DNA from: Brienomyrus brachyistius
Taxonomy: Eukaryota > Chordata > Actinopteri > Osteoglossiformes > Mormyridae
DNA length: 64,000 bases
Reading direction: 5' to 3'
Assembly: GCF_023856365.1 (NCBI RefSeq)
Contig: NC_064552.1
Span: forward strand, 186,001-250,000
How positions within the stretch are numbered: the first letter of the stretch is position 1; every line of letters starts with the position of its first letter. Below the pieces are notes generated by a model, which was given only the letters and a program-made list of their open reading frames with translations, ran no database searches and was not told the DNA's origin. The translations under genes and the position numbers were made by a program. Below are positions 1-11,359 of the stretch, in pieces.

Positions 1-477
1 TTTTAAAAGGTTTTGGAACATATCCAAGCCTACTGTAAGAGATCAGTTTAACATGTTTAACAGGGTAGTACTAATCAGTGGTGCAATCTCCTTGAGGAAT
101 TTCTTAAGAATTGGGTCTAGAAGGCTAGTAGAAGAATTGCAGGAGGAAATTAAACTCGAAAAAACATGACTCATTACCTTCTGCGCTCACACTGAGCCCA
201 CACATACTGAGCTTTGTAACATTGCATTATGCAATAATGTCACATAATTTAATGACAAATGTAACACATTTTCATCATATAATGTTATGTTATTACACGA
301 TGCGTTGTTACACCACGGAACAACAATAACACCACCACATTATGTAATAATGTGACAAAATGTAACAAATTTACAAAATACATTACAGAAATTTTTAATT
401 TGCAACATTATCATTATTATCATTATTATTATCATTATTCAATTTGTTACATTCACTCAAGTTATTATATAATGTTT
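1..477. other. AT-rich stretch, no gene seen
   Basis: No coding region is recognisable. Between about 215 and 480 the sequence repeatedly uses short motifs of the type ACATTATGTAATAATGT and TGTAACA in both orientations. This could be the worn end of a small palindromic DNA element, but no clear target-site duplication was found. Confidence 0.4.
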
Positions 478-906
478 TGTTACAAGCTTCAGGGCTGCTG
501 CTCATGGGTCATTAGCTTCAGCACTAATGCTGAGTCCAGACACACCAAGCTTCAGGTGTTACGTCGGGTGCAAGGAAGCAGGTGAAGGGAGCCGTGAATA
601 CAGACAAAAGGGGTTTTATTCGGGGAAAGAAGGCAGACATGTAACATTAATGACAGATCTGGGGAAACAGACTTGAACGCGGACTGAAATACACAAGACA
701 AGCCGAAATAACAGGAAACAGGTGATTACAATCAGGGCAGCACACGCGATTAATGAGGGGGCGTGGCACACATGAGGACCGGATGAGCTGGGCGTGACAT
801 CAGGGCTGCTATACATAAACTGATACAGAGGCCACCCACACTGAGCTTCAGGGTTGCTGTACATGGGTCTTTAGTTTCAGCACTGATGCTTTGCTCACAC
901 ACCAAG
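478..906. repeat. Imperfect tandem repeat of about 62 bp, interrupted by a solo LTR
   Basis: A unit beginning CTTCAGGGCTGCTG and ending near CACACACCAAG is seen at about 488-550. It begins again at 551 and is recognisable again from about 845 to 906. The middle copy is split by the solo LTR at 557-799, so the array predates that insertion. Confidence 0.55.
557..799 (-). mobile_element. Solo LTR with 5-bp target-site duplication
   Basis: The 243-bp segment begins TGTTACG and ends GTGACA, the TG...CA termini expected of an LTR. It is flanked by a perfect 5-bp duplication, TCAGG, at 552-556 and 800-804. Read on the minus strand it has a TATTTC TATA-like box, a TCTGTCATT motif (complement at 649-657) and an AATAAA signal (complement at 615-620), in that order. 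The same layout occurs in the LTRs of the full element at 20576-23993. The U3 end also resembles that element (GTGTGCCACGCCCCC). It is probably a relic left by LTR-LTR recombination. Confidence 0.8.
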
Positions 907-1964
907 TCTTTGCTGATTTTTCCTAAATGCATCTTGATTACAGGCATTTATATGACCCAAAATGTTACCTACTTCGACATATTCTGCAGGTGATCTCTCT
1001 CAGATTGGCTGCCCTAGTTTCTAGCTTCATGGTGCTTTGTCATGTGGCTCCTTGTCATGTGACAGGCTGAGCAAACAGGAAGTCTGGCTGCATGTTGAAA
1101 TGTCAGGTGAGCAGTGCTTGGGCGATACCTGCTATTGCCAGATGACTGTTTCACTCACACATGTTTTTCTCTAATCTCTTTTCTCTGGAATTCAAGTCTT
1201 TATAATCACAGCAATAGCAAATGTGTCTCTTCCTACAAGTCCATTTCAGACTGAAAAAAATATAATTTTCACCGGAAATTTGGAGAATTTACACCACGAA
1301 CAAATACTGCTGAAAAAATGTTAAAATGTGAAGACCCGATAATGCATGTTATAATAAACATCTTCCTGCTGGGTGTTGATGAGATCTACAAAATGTAAAA
1401 AAAAGAATGAAAGCTAATGAAATAAGTAAATAACTAGGCCTACAAAGACTAGGGTCCGTAGTGTGTGAATAGGAATTTTCATCAATAGCATTCAATGTTG
1501 CCAGTTTTCTGGAAGGCTTAATTAATAACAACTCACAGCAAATGTCACTATGTTTCAATCTGGAAGCAGCTGAAAAGGCCAACAAAACACCATTGTACCT
1601 CAAGGGACTAATGAAATCATATAAATGTGCATCAGGCCTGGATTTTCGCACTCAAATAGCTCTATAAATCATGAAGGGTCCTGCATCTATCTTTAGCCTG
1701 CATAGCTAAGGAAACCTTTGATGTGACTGATGAAAACAATCCATTAATGAGTCCATCAAATTTAATATGTAGGCAGTATAGAATAGTCACCCCTCAGAAG
1801 TGTGTCTAGACATGGTCACCTTGGAAATATGTTAGCTGCCAATTTATCAGAGAGCTGAAAAAGAGCATGTGTGGTTGTGTAACAGAGGCAGAAAGTTAGA
1901 CTCTTCCTTTTCAAGAGGATAAATGCAGGGAACCCCGATTATGCATTATTAAAAATATCTTTAT
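907..1964. other. No gene or clear repeat seen
   Basis: Unique-looking AT-rich DNA with only short spurious open frames. No splice-supported exon or known transposon end was recognised. Confidence 0.4.
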
Positions 1965-2254
1965 TCTGGCATTCTGACACTGTCACTCTGAAACTGACAT
2001 TCTGACACTCTGGTACTCTGACATTCTAACATGCTGACACTCTGACACTCTGACATTCTGACACTCTGACACGCTGACACTCTGACACGCTGACACTCTG
2101 ACACGCTGACACTCTGGCACGCTGACACTCTGGCACGCTGACACTCTGGCACGCTGAAACGCTGACACTCTGAAACGCTGACACTCTGAAACGCTGACAC
2201 TCTGACACTCTGGCACGCTGACACTCTGGCACGCTGACCCTCTGGCACGCTGAA
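1965..2254. repeat. Minisatellite, about 16-bp unit
   Basis: About 18 tandem copies of a unit close to ACGCTGACACTCTGGC, with an 8-bp half-unit (CTGACACT / CTGGCACG). Open frames on the minus strand rich in Ser, Val, Gln and Cys are by-products of the repeat and should not be read as proteins. Confidence 0.9.
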
Positions 2255-2449
2255 ATTGTATCTCCAGTGTGGTTCTTTGCGCGTGTAAACATTTGCTTGT
2301 CATGTTATTTATCAAGCATTATTTAATGTCAGCTGCTTTAATTATTTATGATCTTTATCTGGTCTAAAAATAAGATTATAATTTTCCTATGTGGACATGG
2401 AGGAAATAAGAAAAATGGAGGAAATGAGAAAAGAAAGGTGCCACATTTA

Positions 2450-3675
2450 ACCATTTATCCCATTGACCACATTTACACTATTCACTACATTCAGACAATT
2501 CACACCGTTTACCACATTCACAACATTCACACCATTTACTACATTCAGACAATTCACACCGTTTACCACATTCACAACATTCACACCATTCACTACATTC
2601 AGACAATTCACACCATTTACCACATTCACAACATTCACACCATTTACTACATTCAGACAATTCACACCGTTTACCACATTCACAACATTCCCACCATTTA
2701 CCACATTCACACTATTTGCCGCATTCATCACATTCACACCATTTACCACATTCATCACATTCACACCATTTACTACATTCACAACATTCCCACCATTTAC
2801 CACATTCACAACATTCACACTATTTGCCGCATTCATCACATTCACACCATTTACCACATTCACAACATTCACACCGTTTACCACATTCACAACATTCACA
2901 ACGTTTACCACATTCACAACATTCACACCGTTTACCACATTCACAACATTCACACCATTTACCACATTCAGACAATTCACACCATTTACCACATTCATCA
3001 CATTCACACCATTTACTACATTCAGACAATTCACACCATTTACCACATTCACAACATTCACACCATTTACCACATTCAGACAATTCACACCATTTACCAC
3101 ATTCACAATATTCACACCATTTACCACATTCAGACAATTCACACCGTTTACCACATTCACAACATTTACCACATTCACACAATTCACACCGTTTACCACA
3201 TTCACACAATTCACACCATTTACCACATTCATCACATTCACACCATTTACCATTCACACAATTCACACCATTTTCCACATTCATCATATTCCCCACATCC
3301 ACACCATTTTCCATACGTATTACATTTACACCATGTACTGCATTCACCATATTCACACCATTTACCACATTCATCACATTCACACCGTTTACCACATTCA
3401 CACAATTCACACCATTTTCCACATTCATCACATTCCCCACATCCACACAATTTTCCATACAGTATGTATTACATTTACACCATGTACTACATTCACTATA
3501 TTCACACCATTTACCACATTCATCACATTCACAGCATTTTCCACATTCATCACATTCCCCACATCCACACCATTTTCCATATGTATTACATTTACACCAT
3601 GTACTACATTCACCATATTCACACCATTTACCACATTCATCACATCCACACCATTTTCCACATTCTTATCAATTA
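2450..3675. repeat. Minisatellite built on a 9-bp unit, 18/27-bp higher-order units
   Basis: More than 1.2 kb of nonamers such as TTCACACCA, TTCACAACA and TTTACCACA, organised mostly as 18- and 27-bp units. In the last third a longer module appears that adds TTCCCCACATCC and CATGTACTACATTCACC and repeats about four times. The period is a multiple of three and the unit lacks stops, so long frames stay open on both strands, including one of 465 codons on the plus strand. No coding function is supported. Confidence 0.95.
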
Positions 3676-4435
3676 CCACATTCATAATTTTCATACCACA
3701 TGTGTACCTCTTATTCACCACACTCACACCCTTCTGACAAAATGAACCTGCAGAGCACTGCATGAATTAGTATAAATTAATAAACACACAAACCAGCTGC
3801 CATTTCAAAGTTATATACGTGACACATGCAACACGCACATAACCAAAAACGCAGAAAGGCAAGGATCCCGATGACAGTGTATGTGAAACTTGCATGGTGA
3901 TATGATTCGAGCTGAAGTGGTGGTGAATGGCTGCCTTCACATCTTCAAATGATTGAAGCAGCTTGCATCTTGTGTGACAGCTTCTAGAAATAATTTTAAA
4001 TAAGGGTACTGAGCCATAGAAACACAACCTGCCATAGCAACACCAACTGGATAGGTACTCACAGCAACACGGAGCTGAAAGCTGTTTTCTTTCATATACT
4101 CATATGCATGTGTTGGGTAACTACTATCTAGCTAAACAGCTAGCTGGTGATTCTTTACTAACTGGCCTGAAACAGTAACCTGGACCAACCTGCTCATTCA
4201 CCTGACCAGCACTTAGCTTATCACATCTGAGCAGACCAATAGCAAACTCCTTCATGTAACACAGAACGAGAATACTGTACATAATCACTAACTCAGATCA
4301 GCAAGTATGATCCAAAAAAGGCTGAAGGAAGAACGTTTATATCCAAGAAAATATATCGCTAAAAGTGCTGAACTGCAAGGACAATGACATGGCTATTTGC
4401 ATTTACCTCCTTTTTCAGAAATACCTCATAGCATA
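3676..4435. other. No gene seen
   Basis: Unique-looking sequence between the 9-bp minisatellite and a LINE remnant. Only short chance open frames are present. Confidence 0.4.
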
Positions 4436-4439
4436 TGGG

Positions 4440-5585
4440 ATGGAGCAATCCTCCTGACGGCTCACCGCCTGCAGGGGGAGCCATGGGGATCAGGTGTGAC
4501 GTTGATCTGGTGGCAGTTGAAGGCAGGGATCTCGACAGACCGATCATCTGAAAAACATCTTCCTGCAACCAAAAAAATACTGTGTTTAGGTACATGGAAT
4601 GTAACCACTCTGGTGGGAAAGGAGCCTGAGCTGGTGCAGGAGGTAGAGAGACACCGAGTAGGTCTAATTGGGCTCACCTCATTACATGGCTCAGGCTCTG
4701 GAACCAAACTCCTGGAGAGGGGTTGGACTCTATTCCACTCTGGAATTGCTGATGGTGAGAGGTGCTGGGCAGGGGTGGGTCTACTTATACCCCCCTGGTT
4801 TGGTGCCAGTGAGTTGGAGTTCACCCCAGTGAATGGGAGGTTTGGACAGTTGGGTAAAGAGAGGAGCTGAGCTGTCAACTGATCACCAACTGGGGGTGAG
4901 TTGGATCTGATGGCGAGGGAAGATGCCAGATAGACCTGCTAGACCCAAACGCGTAGTGAGGGTTTGCTGGGAACATCTGGCAGAGGCTCCTATCCAGGAG
5001 ATCTTCAATTCACACCTCCAGCAGAACTTCAGGGGACATTGAGCCAGAATGGGCCATGTTCTAATACTCCAATGCTGAGGCAGCATTGTGGAGGTGTGGC
5101 TGTAAGGTTGTTAGCGCAGAGGCAATCCCTGAATCCGGTGGCTGACACAAGTGGTAAAGGGAGCTGACAGGCTGAAGAAGGCGGCCTTCCAAACTTGAAG
5201 AAAGACTTTGGAGAAAGACTTTGGACCCATATTGTTTATAGCACGGAGGGAGAATTGTATGTCACTGAAGTAGTCAAAAAAACTCTTCAGTGGTAGGGCT
5301 CCGGGGGTGGATGGGTGTTCTTGACAGCTTGGCAGACACACTTCTTCAACATTGCGTTTTGATTAGCAGACTGGGGTGGTGGTCTCAATCTTTAAGAAAG
5401 CGGAGGATGTATTCCAACTTCAGGGTGATTCCACTCTTCAGCCTCCTCGGTCTTTGGGAAACCTTCCCCCAGTAGAGTTGGAAGAGGTGGCTAGAGAGAG
5501 AGAGGTCTGGGCATCCCTGCTTAGACTGCTGCCCCATGATCTGACCCCAGATAAGCGGCAGGAAATGGATGGATGGATGAATTTC
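4440..5585 (+). mobile_element. Non-LTR retrotransposon (LINE) remnant, endonuclease end and 3' end
   Basis: A plus-strand frame at about 4570-4870 reads like the start of an AP-endonuclease domain of a fish LINE: GTWNVTTLVGKEPELVQEVE, then LLERGWTLFHSGIADGERC and VGLLIPPW. The frame then breaks. The rest of the element is represented only by short, shifted pieces, so most of the reverse-transcriptase region is deleted. The 3' end is recognisable at 5490-5580: GGCTGCTGCCCCATGATC, then GATAAGCGG and an ATGGATGGATGG tail. The clade was not determined. The copy is dead. Confidence 0.75.
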
Positions 5586-6470
5586 ATAGCAAATATGTAG
5601 TGACTTCCTTCATGACATGGTTAGAGAGCACTTGTATATTGCATGTGTTTATGTAAAAAGCTTCAGTTCCTCTCTCCATCTCCGTTTGAACCCCCACTCA
5701 TAACCAGCCCCCATCTGTCTGTTTCACTTCATGAGTGGCTTTTATGTTTTTCCATTTTTATTTTGATTTCACACTCTGTTGGTGTTGCGCTGTATGGATA
5801 ATCATATTTGTCGTAAGTTGTTTTCACATGAGCCTATTTTAGCAGAACAGAAGTTTCTCACTTAAGTGGAATTAGCACCACGCTGCACTGTGTGCTGAGG
5901 CCTGTCACCCAGCCGTCTGGCGGAGCCTCGCTGAGATTCATTCTCCCTCAATACATGCTCTTGTGTTTTTTCAATGGTTCTAATTTTAAGGGTTTTCTTT
6001 CTCATTTTTGTGACGGAGAAATTTCCTGCTGCTTTCTGGGGATTTCTCAGAACACACCTGCAGCATTTTGAATCTTTAAAATCCTGTGTTTTCTGAATCT
6101 TTTATGAAATACCTAATTAAAATAATCCTGTTACCTGCTAAACCAGTGGTGCACATAAAAATTCAATAAAATTTCATTAACCATCTCATTCATTTTTCTC
6201 TTTTTCTTAGCAAGATAAATTGCTTGCTGCATCAGCGATAAGACGCACTTGTTATCAGACGCACTTGTTGTCAGGGCTGAAGCCATGTGATGTCTTTTCA
6301 GCCAGTTTGGCAGTTTCTAATCTTAAACTCACCACGAAACACAGACATATCATTTAACCTTTACAAAAATGACCCCAACATTGACTGTAACAAGATCTAC
6401 ACACAGAGACCAAAAGACACCTTTCCAGTTCACAAATGCAAATACACGATGAAGCCTGCACTTCCGGCCA
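5586..6470. other. No gene seen
   Basis: AT-rich intergenic DNA. No exon, RNA gene or complete transposon was recognised. Confidence 0.4.
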
Positions 6471-6472
6471 CT

Positions 6473-6568
6473 TCCCCACACTAGCCACACCCCTCTGAGC
6501 ACTCCCCCACAATGGCCACTCCCCCATAATAGCCACTCCCCCACAACGGCCACTCCCCCACAACGGCC
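6473..6568. repeat. Short CCACTCCCCCACAA tandem repeat
   Basis: About five imperfect copies of a unit of roughly 18 bp, GGCCACTCCCCCACAAC. It is strongly strand-asymmetric (C-rich on the plus strand). Confidence 0.7.
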
Positions 6569-6579
6569 AGCATTCAGAG

Positions 6580-6740
6580 TTTCAGACTTATTTGTATAGC
6601 AGACACCATTATCCAAAGAGAAACAGAGTTGAGAGAGCAGCGTCAAGCCAGAGGGTCTTGCTCAAGGGTCCAACAGTGAAATTACTCTCCTAAACATGAG
6701 ATTTGAACTTCTGCACACTGTGCACCTCAACAGCTCTGTG
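6580..6740. mobile_element. Fish interspersed repeat fragment
   Basis: Contains the motif series GCAGACACCATTATCCAAAG, GAGGGTCTTGCTCAAGGG and CAACAGTGAAATTACTCTCC. I recognise this as a very common fish repeat module (normally ...GCAGACGCTTTTATCC...). The family name is not certain. Confidence 0.5.
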
Positions 6741-6789
6741 ATTTTTGCATCCTACCACTTTGTGGCTGAGTTGCTGTTGTTCCCAAATG

Positions 6790-7070
6790 CGTCCACTTTG
6801 TTATAATACCGCTAAAAGTTGACAGTGGAATATTTCACAGTCCTCTGCAAGGAAATTTCACGAATGGGCACGGGTGTCATCCTATCACAATACCATGCTT
6901 GAATTCACTGAGCTCCTAAAAGCGACACATTCTTTTGCAAATGTTTGTAGAAGCAGTCTGCATGCCTAAGTGCTTGATTTTATACACCTGTGGCTATGGA
7001 AGTGATTGGAACACCTGAATTCAATGATTTGGAGGGGTGTCCCAATACTTTTGGCAATATAATATATGTT
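6790..7070. mobile_element. Tc1/mariner-like transposon remnant
   Basis: The segment holds the sequence series typical of the non-coding end of fish Tc1-like elements: GAATTCACTGAGCTCCT, TTTGTAGAAGCAGTCTGCAT, ATTTTATACACCTGTGGC, then GGGTGTCCCAATACTTTTGG next to CAATATA. No transposase frame is present. Identification rests on memory of these common repeats. Confidence 0.55.
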
Positions 7071-7324
7071 GCTGAAACTCAAAGCTAACTGATCAATCAG
7101 TCAGTGTATTTGAGTACCACAGTGCTGGATAATGAAGGATAGACCAAGTAACAGCAAACAGCAGATTAATAGCATGCAACATTTTACAGATTGTGGTAAA
7201 ATGATCTTTTAGCCACTGCCATCAACATTCAGTAGTTTAGAAATATTCTATAGCTAAGTATGTAGCACTTTTATTTGTCACCAACAGCTTGTCAGTAAAA
7301 AGGATGAAAGAATATTAGAATCAG

Positions 7325-7556
7325 TGGTCATTGTTGACACACCACAGCACACAACAACGAATTGTGTTCTCTGCATTTAACCCATATGGGGCATTGTGAC
7401 ATAGCAGGGGGCAGCTAATTCTGCGCCTGGGGAGCAGGGCTTGGGGGCGGCACCTTGCTCAGGGTACCTCAGTGGTGCCTTGCTGGTCAGGGATTCGAAC
7501 CAATCTTTCAACTATAAGTGCACCTCCCTAACCATTAAGCCACCACTGCCCTATGA
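7325..7556 (-). mobile_element. tRNA-derived SINE
   Basis: On the minus strand the element starts GGGCAGTGGTGGCTTAATGG, which holds an A-box-like TGGCTTAATGGTTAGG. A B box follows (GGTTCGAATCCC, complement near 7493-7505). The tail resembles the common fish form (GGGTTAAATGCAGAGAACAC). The pol III promoter boxes identify it as a tRNA-derived SINE rather than a tRNA gene, because no cloverleaf is kept. Confidence 0.7.
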
Positions 7557-8512
7557 ATCTTTAGGCTTGTGGTATGTATCATGGTTTGGCATAAAATACT
7601 CTCCTCGAAATGCACGTTTATTTTTTGCCTCTCTTTCTGAGACAGTCATTCTGTTTTTGTATTGCACTGAATCCATTTCTGTGTGGTTCCTGCTTCCCTG
7701 AAAACCTTTTGTTAGTCTTTGATAGTCAGAATAAGGCACATAAGGAATACAGTATGTTGATTGTCTTACCTGCCAGAGAATATTTTTGTATATAATTTGA
7801 ATGTTGAATGGCCCTCATTACTGTACACCACAAGGCTGTGAGTCACCATGGGATCCAGGAAGTCTGTGGAGAGCCACAGATCATATCAGGCCAGTTTTGC
7901 CTACAAAGCACTGTATTCCACGCAAGCAGGGATCAACATATTCCCCTAGCATCAGACTCAGAATGCCTCCACCTCAGTCTGCTGTGTAATCAGAGGCTCC
8001 AGGTAACAGCTGCTCAGGCTTTAGGGGACTAAGATGGTCAGCAGGGGATGCAGTGGTTGAGGAATCCTCTGCTGTTTCTGTCCCCCACAGAAAATTAAAT
8101 TCGTAAATGTGCAGAACCAGAAGAGTCTGCTGTATTGGGTTAGGGTTAAGGTTAGCCACAGAACCAGCCATAGGAACGTGAGCATGTGGGCCCCTAGCAT
8201 CCCTTACAGGGTCTTTCCTGTACTGCCTGCTATGGTACTGATAGCTCCCCCCCCCCCATGGCTGTCACTCTGCTGACCTCGAGACCACGGTACTGATAAC
8301 CTCCCCCTGCTAGTACTGTAAGCAGGGCCATGTCAGTTCAGGTATGGTTTGGACATGGCTTGGATATACCTCACAAACTTTACAATGGAAAACTGTCAGT
8401 TTGTGGTACAGCTAGGGTATGTCTCAATTCTTGGTAGCAGTGGAAATGCATCAATAGTCCACATCACCCTGCAGTCAACTACTAGAGGAGAGGCATTCGG
8501 ACAGTAGTGACT

Positions 8513-8515
<3 letters not shown>
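7557..8515. other. No gene seen
   Basis: Includes a C run at about 8248-8257 and a telomere-like GGGTTAGGGTTAAGGTTAG at 8137-8155. No coding exon was recognised. Confidence 0.4.
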
Positions 8516-8566
<51 letters not shown>

Positions 8567-8614
8567 CACACACACACAAACACATACAGTACACACACAC
8601 AAACACACACACAA
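8515..8614. repeat. (CA)n microsatellite
   Basis: About 100 bp of CA repeats, pure for the first 47 bp and then interrupted by TAG, AAA and TACAGTA. Reading the minus strand gives a meaningless Cys-Val repeat. Confidence 0.95.
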
Positions 8615-9005
8615 AGAATACCTTCTCAAGGTATTTAGCTTTTGGTGTGTTCCTGTAACGTGCTATTTGAATTAGAAGAGGTCTGTAAATGAATGTAGAG
8701 GGTGGGGAGCAATTTCAGGGTCATGTTTTGAATAATATCACAGGCTGATGAAAGTGACACAATCAGAAAAGTAATGAAGTGAACAGTCGAATAACTAAGC
8801 CATTAGCATGAGGGATGATAAAGACGAATTGCAAACAGTACATATCATCAGTACACATCATCAGTACACATCATTGTGATGTCACGTTCAGCCTGACAGG
8901 CTGATGCTACTTGCTGAGGCCTACTTCTAAAAGTGTGGCTTATATAATGTGCAATCATAGCCATCCCAAGAATACTGCCCTACTGAAGCAAGCATATTAG
9001 TATGG

Positions 9006-9640
9006 ACAAATGGCAGGACAGACACAGGGATGGGCAAGAGTCAGGACAGACATAGGGATGGACAAGAGGCAGGACAGACACAGGGATGGACAAGAGGCAG
9101 GACAGACAGAGGGATGGGCAAGAGTCAGGACAGACACAGGGATGGACAAGCGGCAGGACAGACAGAGTGATGGGCAAACAACAGGACAGACACAGGGATG
9201 GACAAACGGCAGGACAGACACAGGGATGGACAAACGGCAGGACAGACACAGGGACTGACAAACAGCAGGATAGGCACAGGGATGGGCAAACAGCAGGAGA
9301 GACACAGGCATGGACACACAGCAGGACAAAAATATAGATGGACAAACAACAGAACAGAGAGAGGGATGTACAAACAGCTGGACAGAGAGAGGGATGTACA
9401 AACAGCTGGACACACAGAGGGATGGACAAACAGCTGGACACACAGAGGGATGTACAAACAGCTGGACACACAGAGGGATGGACAAACAGCTGGACACACA
9501 GAGGGATGTACAAACAGCTGGACAGACAGAGGGATGTACAAACAGCTGGACACACAGAGGGATGGACAAACAGCTGGACACACAGAGGGATGTACAAACA
9601 GCTGGACACACAGAGGGATGGACAAACAGCAGTACAAAAA
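9006..9640. repeat. Minisatellite, 28-bp unit, two subfamilies
   Basis: About 22 copies of a 28-bp unit. The left half uses GACAGACACAGGGATGGAC plus AAACGGCAG or AAGAGGCAG. From about 9345 the right half uses CACACAGAGGGATGGAC plus AAACAGCTGGA, alternating ATGGAC and ATGTAC. The period is not divisible by three, so each frame cycles through all three readings. The unit has no stop in any reading, hence overlapping open frames on both strands, none with gene evidence. Confidence 0.95.
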
Positions 9641-9897
9641 AAGAGACAGAAAAGCTAAAGGAGGCTTATGAGGACAAAAGCTGCAGGGGGGAAATGGGGG
9701 AAAACGGTATCTATCCAGAGAGAGGAAATAAAACTGTATGCTGCTGTTCAGCATTTCCCTCAGAGGTGCAATAATATATGGGCAGTAAATATAGTGATTA
9801 AATTTGCAGCAAGACAGCAGATATTCTGTAAGTATAAATAGATAGATAAATAAGCTGTAGGGCGGCTCTGAGAATTGCAGAATGAGAGTGTTACAGA

Positions 9898-10697
9898 CTG
9901 GCTCTCACAAACCTGGAATGCAGTGCAGGCATACAGACTGGCTCTCACAAACCTGGAATGCAGTGCAGGCATACAGGCAGGCTCTCACAAACCTGGAATG
10001 GAGTGCAGGCATACAGACTGGATCTCACAAACCTGGAATGCAGTGCAGGCATACAGACTGGCTCTCACAAACCAGGAATGGAGTGCAGGCATACAGGCAG
10101 GCTCTCACAAACCTGGAATGGAGTGCAGGCATACAGACTGGATCTCACAAACCTGGAATGCAGTGCAGGCATACAGGCAGGCTCTCACAAACCTGGAATG
10201 GAGTGCAGGCATACAGACTGGATCTCACAAACCTGGAATGCAGTGCAGGCATACAGACTGGCTCTCACAAACCTGGAATGCAGTGCAGGCATACAGGCAG
10301 GCTCTCACAAACCTGGAATGGAGTGCAGGCATACAGACTGGATCTCACAAACCTGGAATGCAGTGCAGGCATACAGACTGGCTCTCACAAACCAGGAATG
10401 GAGTGCAGGCATACAGACTGGCTCTCACAAACCTGGAATGCAGTGCAGGCATACAGACTGGCTCTCACAAACCTGGAATGCAGTGCAGGCATACAGACTG
10501 GCTCTCACAAACCTGGAATGCAGTGAAGGCATACAGACTGGCTCTCACAAACCAGGAATGGAGTGCAGGCATACAGACTGGCTCTCACAAACCTGGAACG
10601 CAGTGCAGGCATACAGATTGGCTCTCACAAAAATGGTATGCAGTGCAGGCATACAGACTGGCTCTCACAAACCTGGAATGCAGTGCAGGCATACAGA
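9898..10697. repeat. Minisatellite, 40-bp unit with 120-bp higher-order structure
   Basis: Twenty in-register copies of GCTCTCACAAACCTGGAATG followed by CAGTGCAGGCATACAGACTG. Variants CAG/GAG, GACTG/GGCAG and GCTCTC/GATCTC recur every third copy across about 9960-10400, giving a 120-bp trimer. The right end is more uniform and then degenerates (AAAATGGTATG at about 10629). Confidence 0.95.
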
Positions 10698-10844
10698 CCA
10701 CTACCATAAAGATTCCTTTGACTATCACCTTAGTATGACAGGGTTTGTAATATGCTCTGGTAATTTCTTGAAATTTATCACAAGGGATTGCCCTCCCATG
10801 CAAAGATACTAAAATAGCATTGGTATCATCTAAATACCTTATAG
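10698..10844. other. Short spacer ending in hAT target site
   Basis: Unique sequence. It ends with CCTTATAG (10837-10844), the left target-site duplication of the hAT element. Confidence 0.5.
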
Positions 10845-10924
10845 CAGCATATCTCAAACTTATTTGTCCTGGGGAAAAGTCATGTCAGGTTTTGGGGCTG
10901 CAGGGCCCTGCATAAACGACCTCC

Positions 10925-11285
10925 CTCAACCCCCCGCGGATGCGTATCGGCATAGGTACCATCCATTTTCGCAACTGTCATGGTCGCGGGGACTCCGGAG
11001 CCTATCTCAGAAGCTATGGGCACAAGGCAGGGAACAGCCCAGGATGGGAGGCCAGCCCATCACAGGGCACACTCACACACCATTCACTCTCACAGGCACT
11101 TTAGCCAATTTAATAACTCCAGAATCAGCCTCAGCATATCTTTGGACCATGGGGGGAATCCAGAGTAACCTGGAGGAAACCCCACGAGAACATGGGGAGA
11201 ACGTGCAAACTCCACACACATGTAACCCAAGCGGAGACTCGAACCCAGATCCCAGAGGTGTGAGACAACAGTGCTAACCACCAAT
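10925..11285 (-). mobile_element. SINE with LINE-type tail, nested in the hAT element
   Basis: On the minus strand the tRNA-like head is damaged, but the B-box region GGGTTCGAGTCTCC is kept (complement near 11232-11246). The body then matches the copy at 56405-56766: GGAGTTTGCACGTTCTCCCC, GGGTTTCCTCC, and GGGCTGGCCTCCCATCCTGG. It lies inside the hAT element and has diverged clearly from the other copy. Confidence 0.75.
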
Positions 11286-11304
11286 CTGCATGGAGAGAGA
11301 GAGA

Positions 11305-11307
11305 GAA

Positions 11308-11359
<52 letters not shown>
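11305..11359. repeat. (GATA)n microsatellite
   Basis: About 13 pure copies of GATA following an (AG) run. Confidence 0.95.

Noticed and set aside
2348..3745. 465-codon plus-strand frame rich in His, Ile and Thr
   Set aside because: It is the translation of a 9-bp satellite; both strands and other frames are equally open, and no conserved domain or transcript signal exists.
7325..7556. tRNA gene suggested by A and B boxes
   Set aside because: No cloverleaf can be drawn; the sequence continues into a SINE body. The same holds for 10925-11285, 48866-49140 and 56405-56766.
9875..10812. Frames of 214-287 codons over the 40-bp array
   Set aside because: Three plus-strand frames are all open and give the same peptide cycled through phases, as expected of a stop-free repeat.
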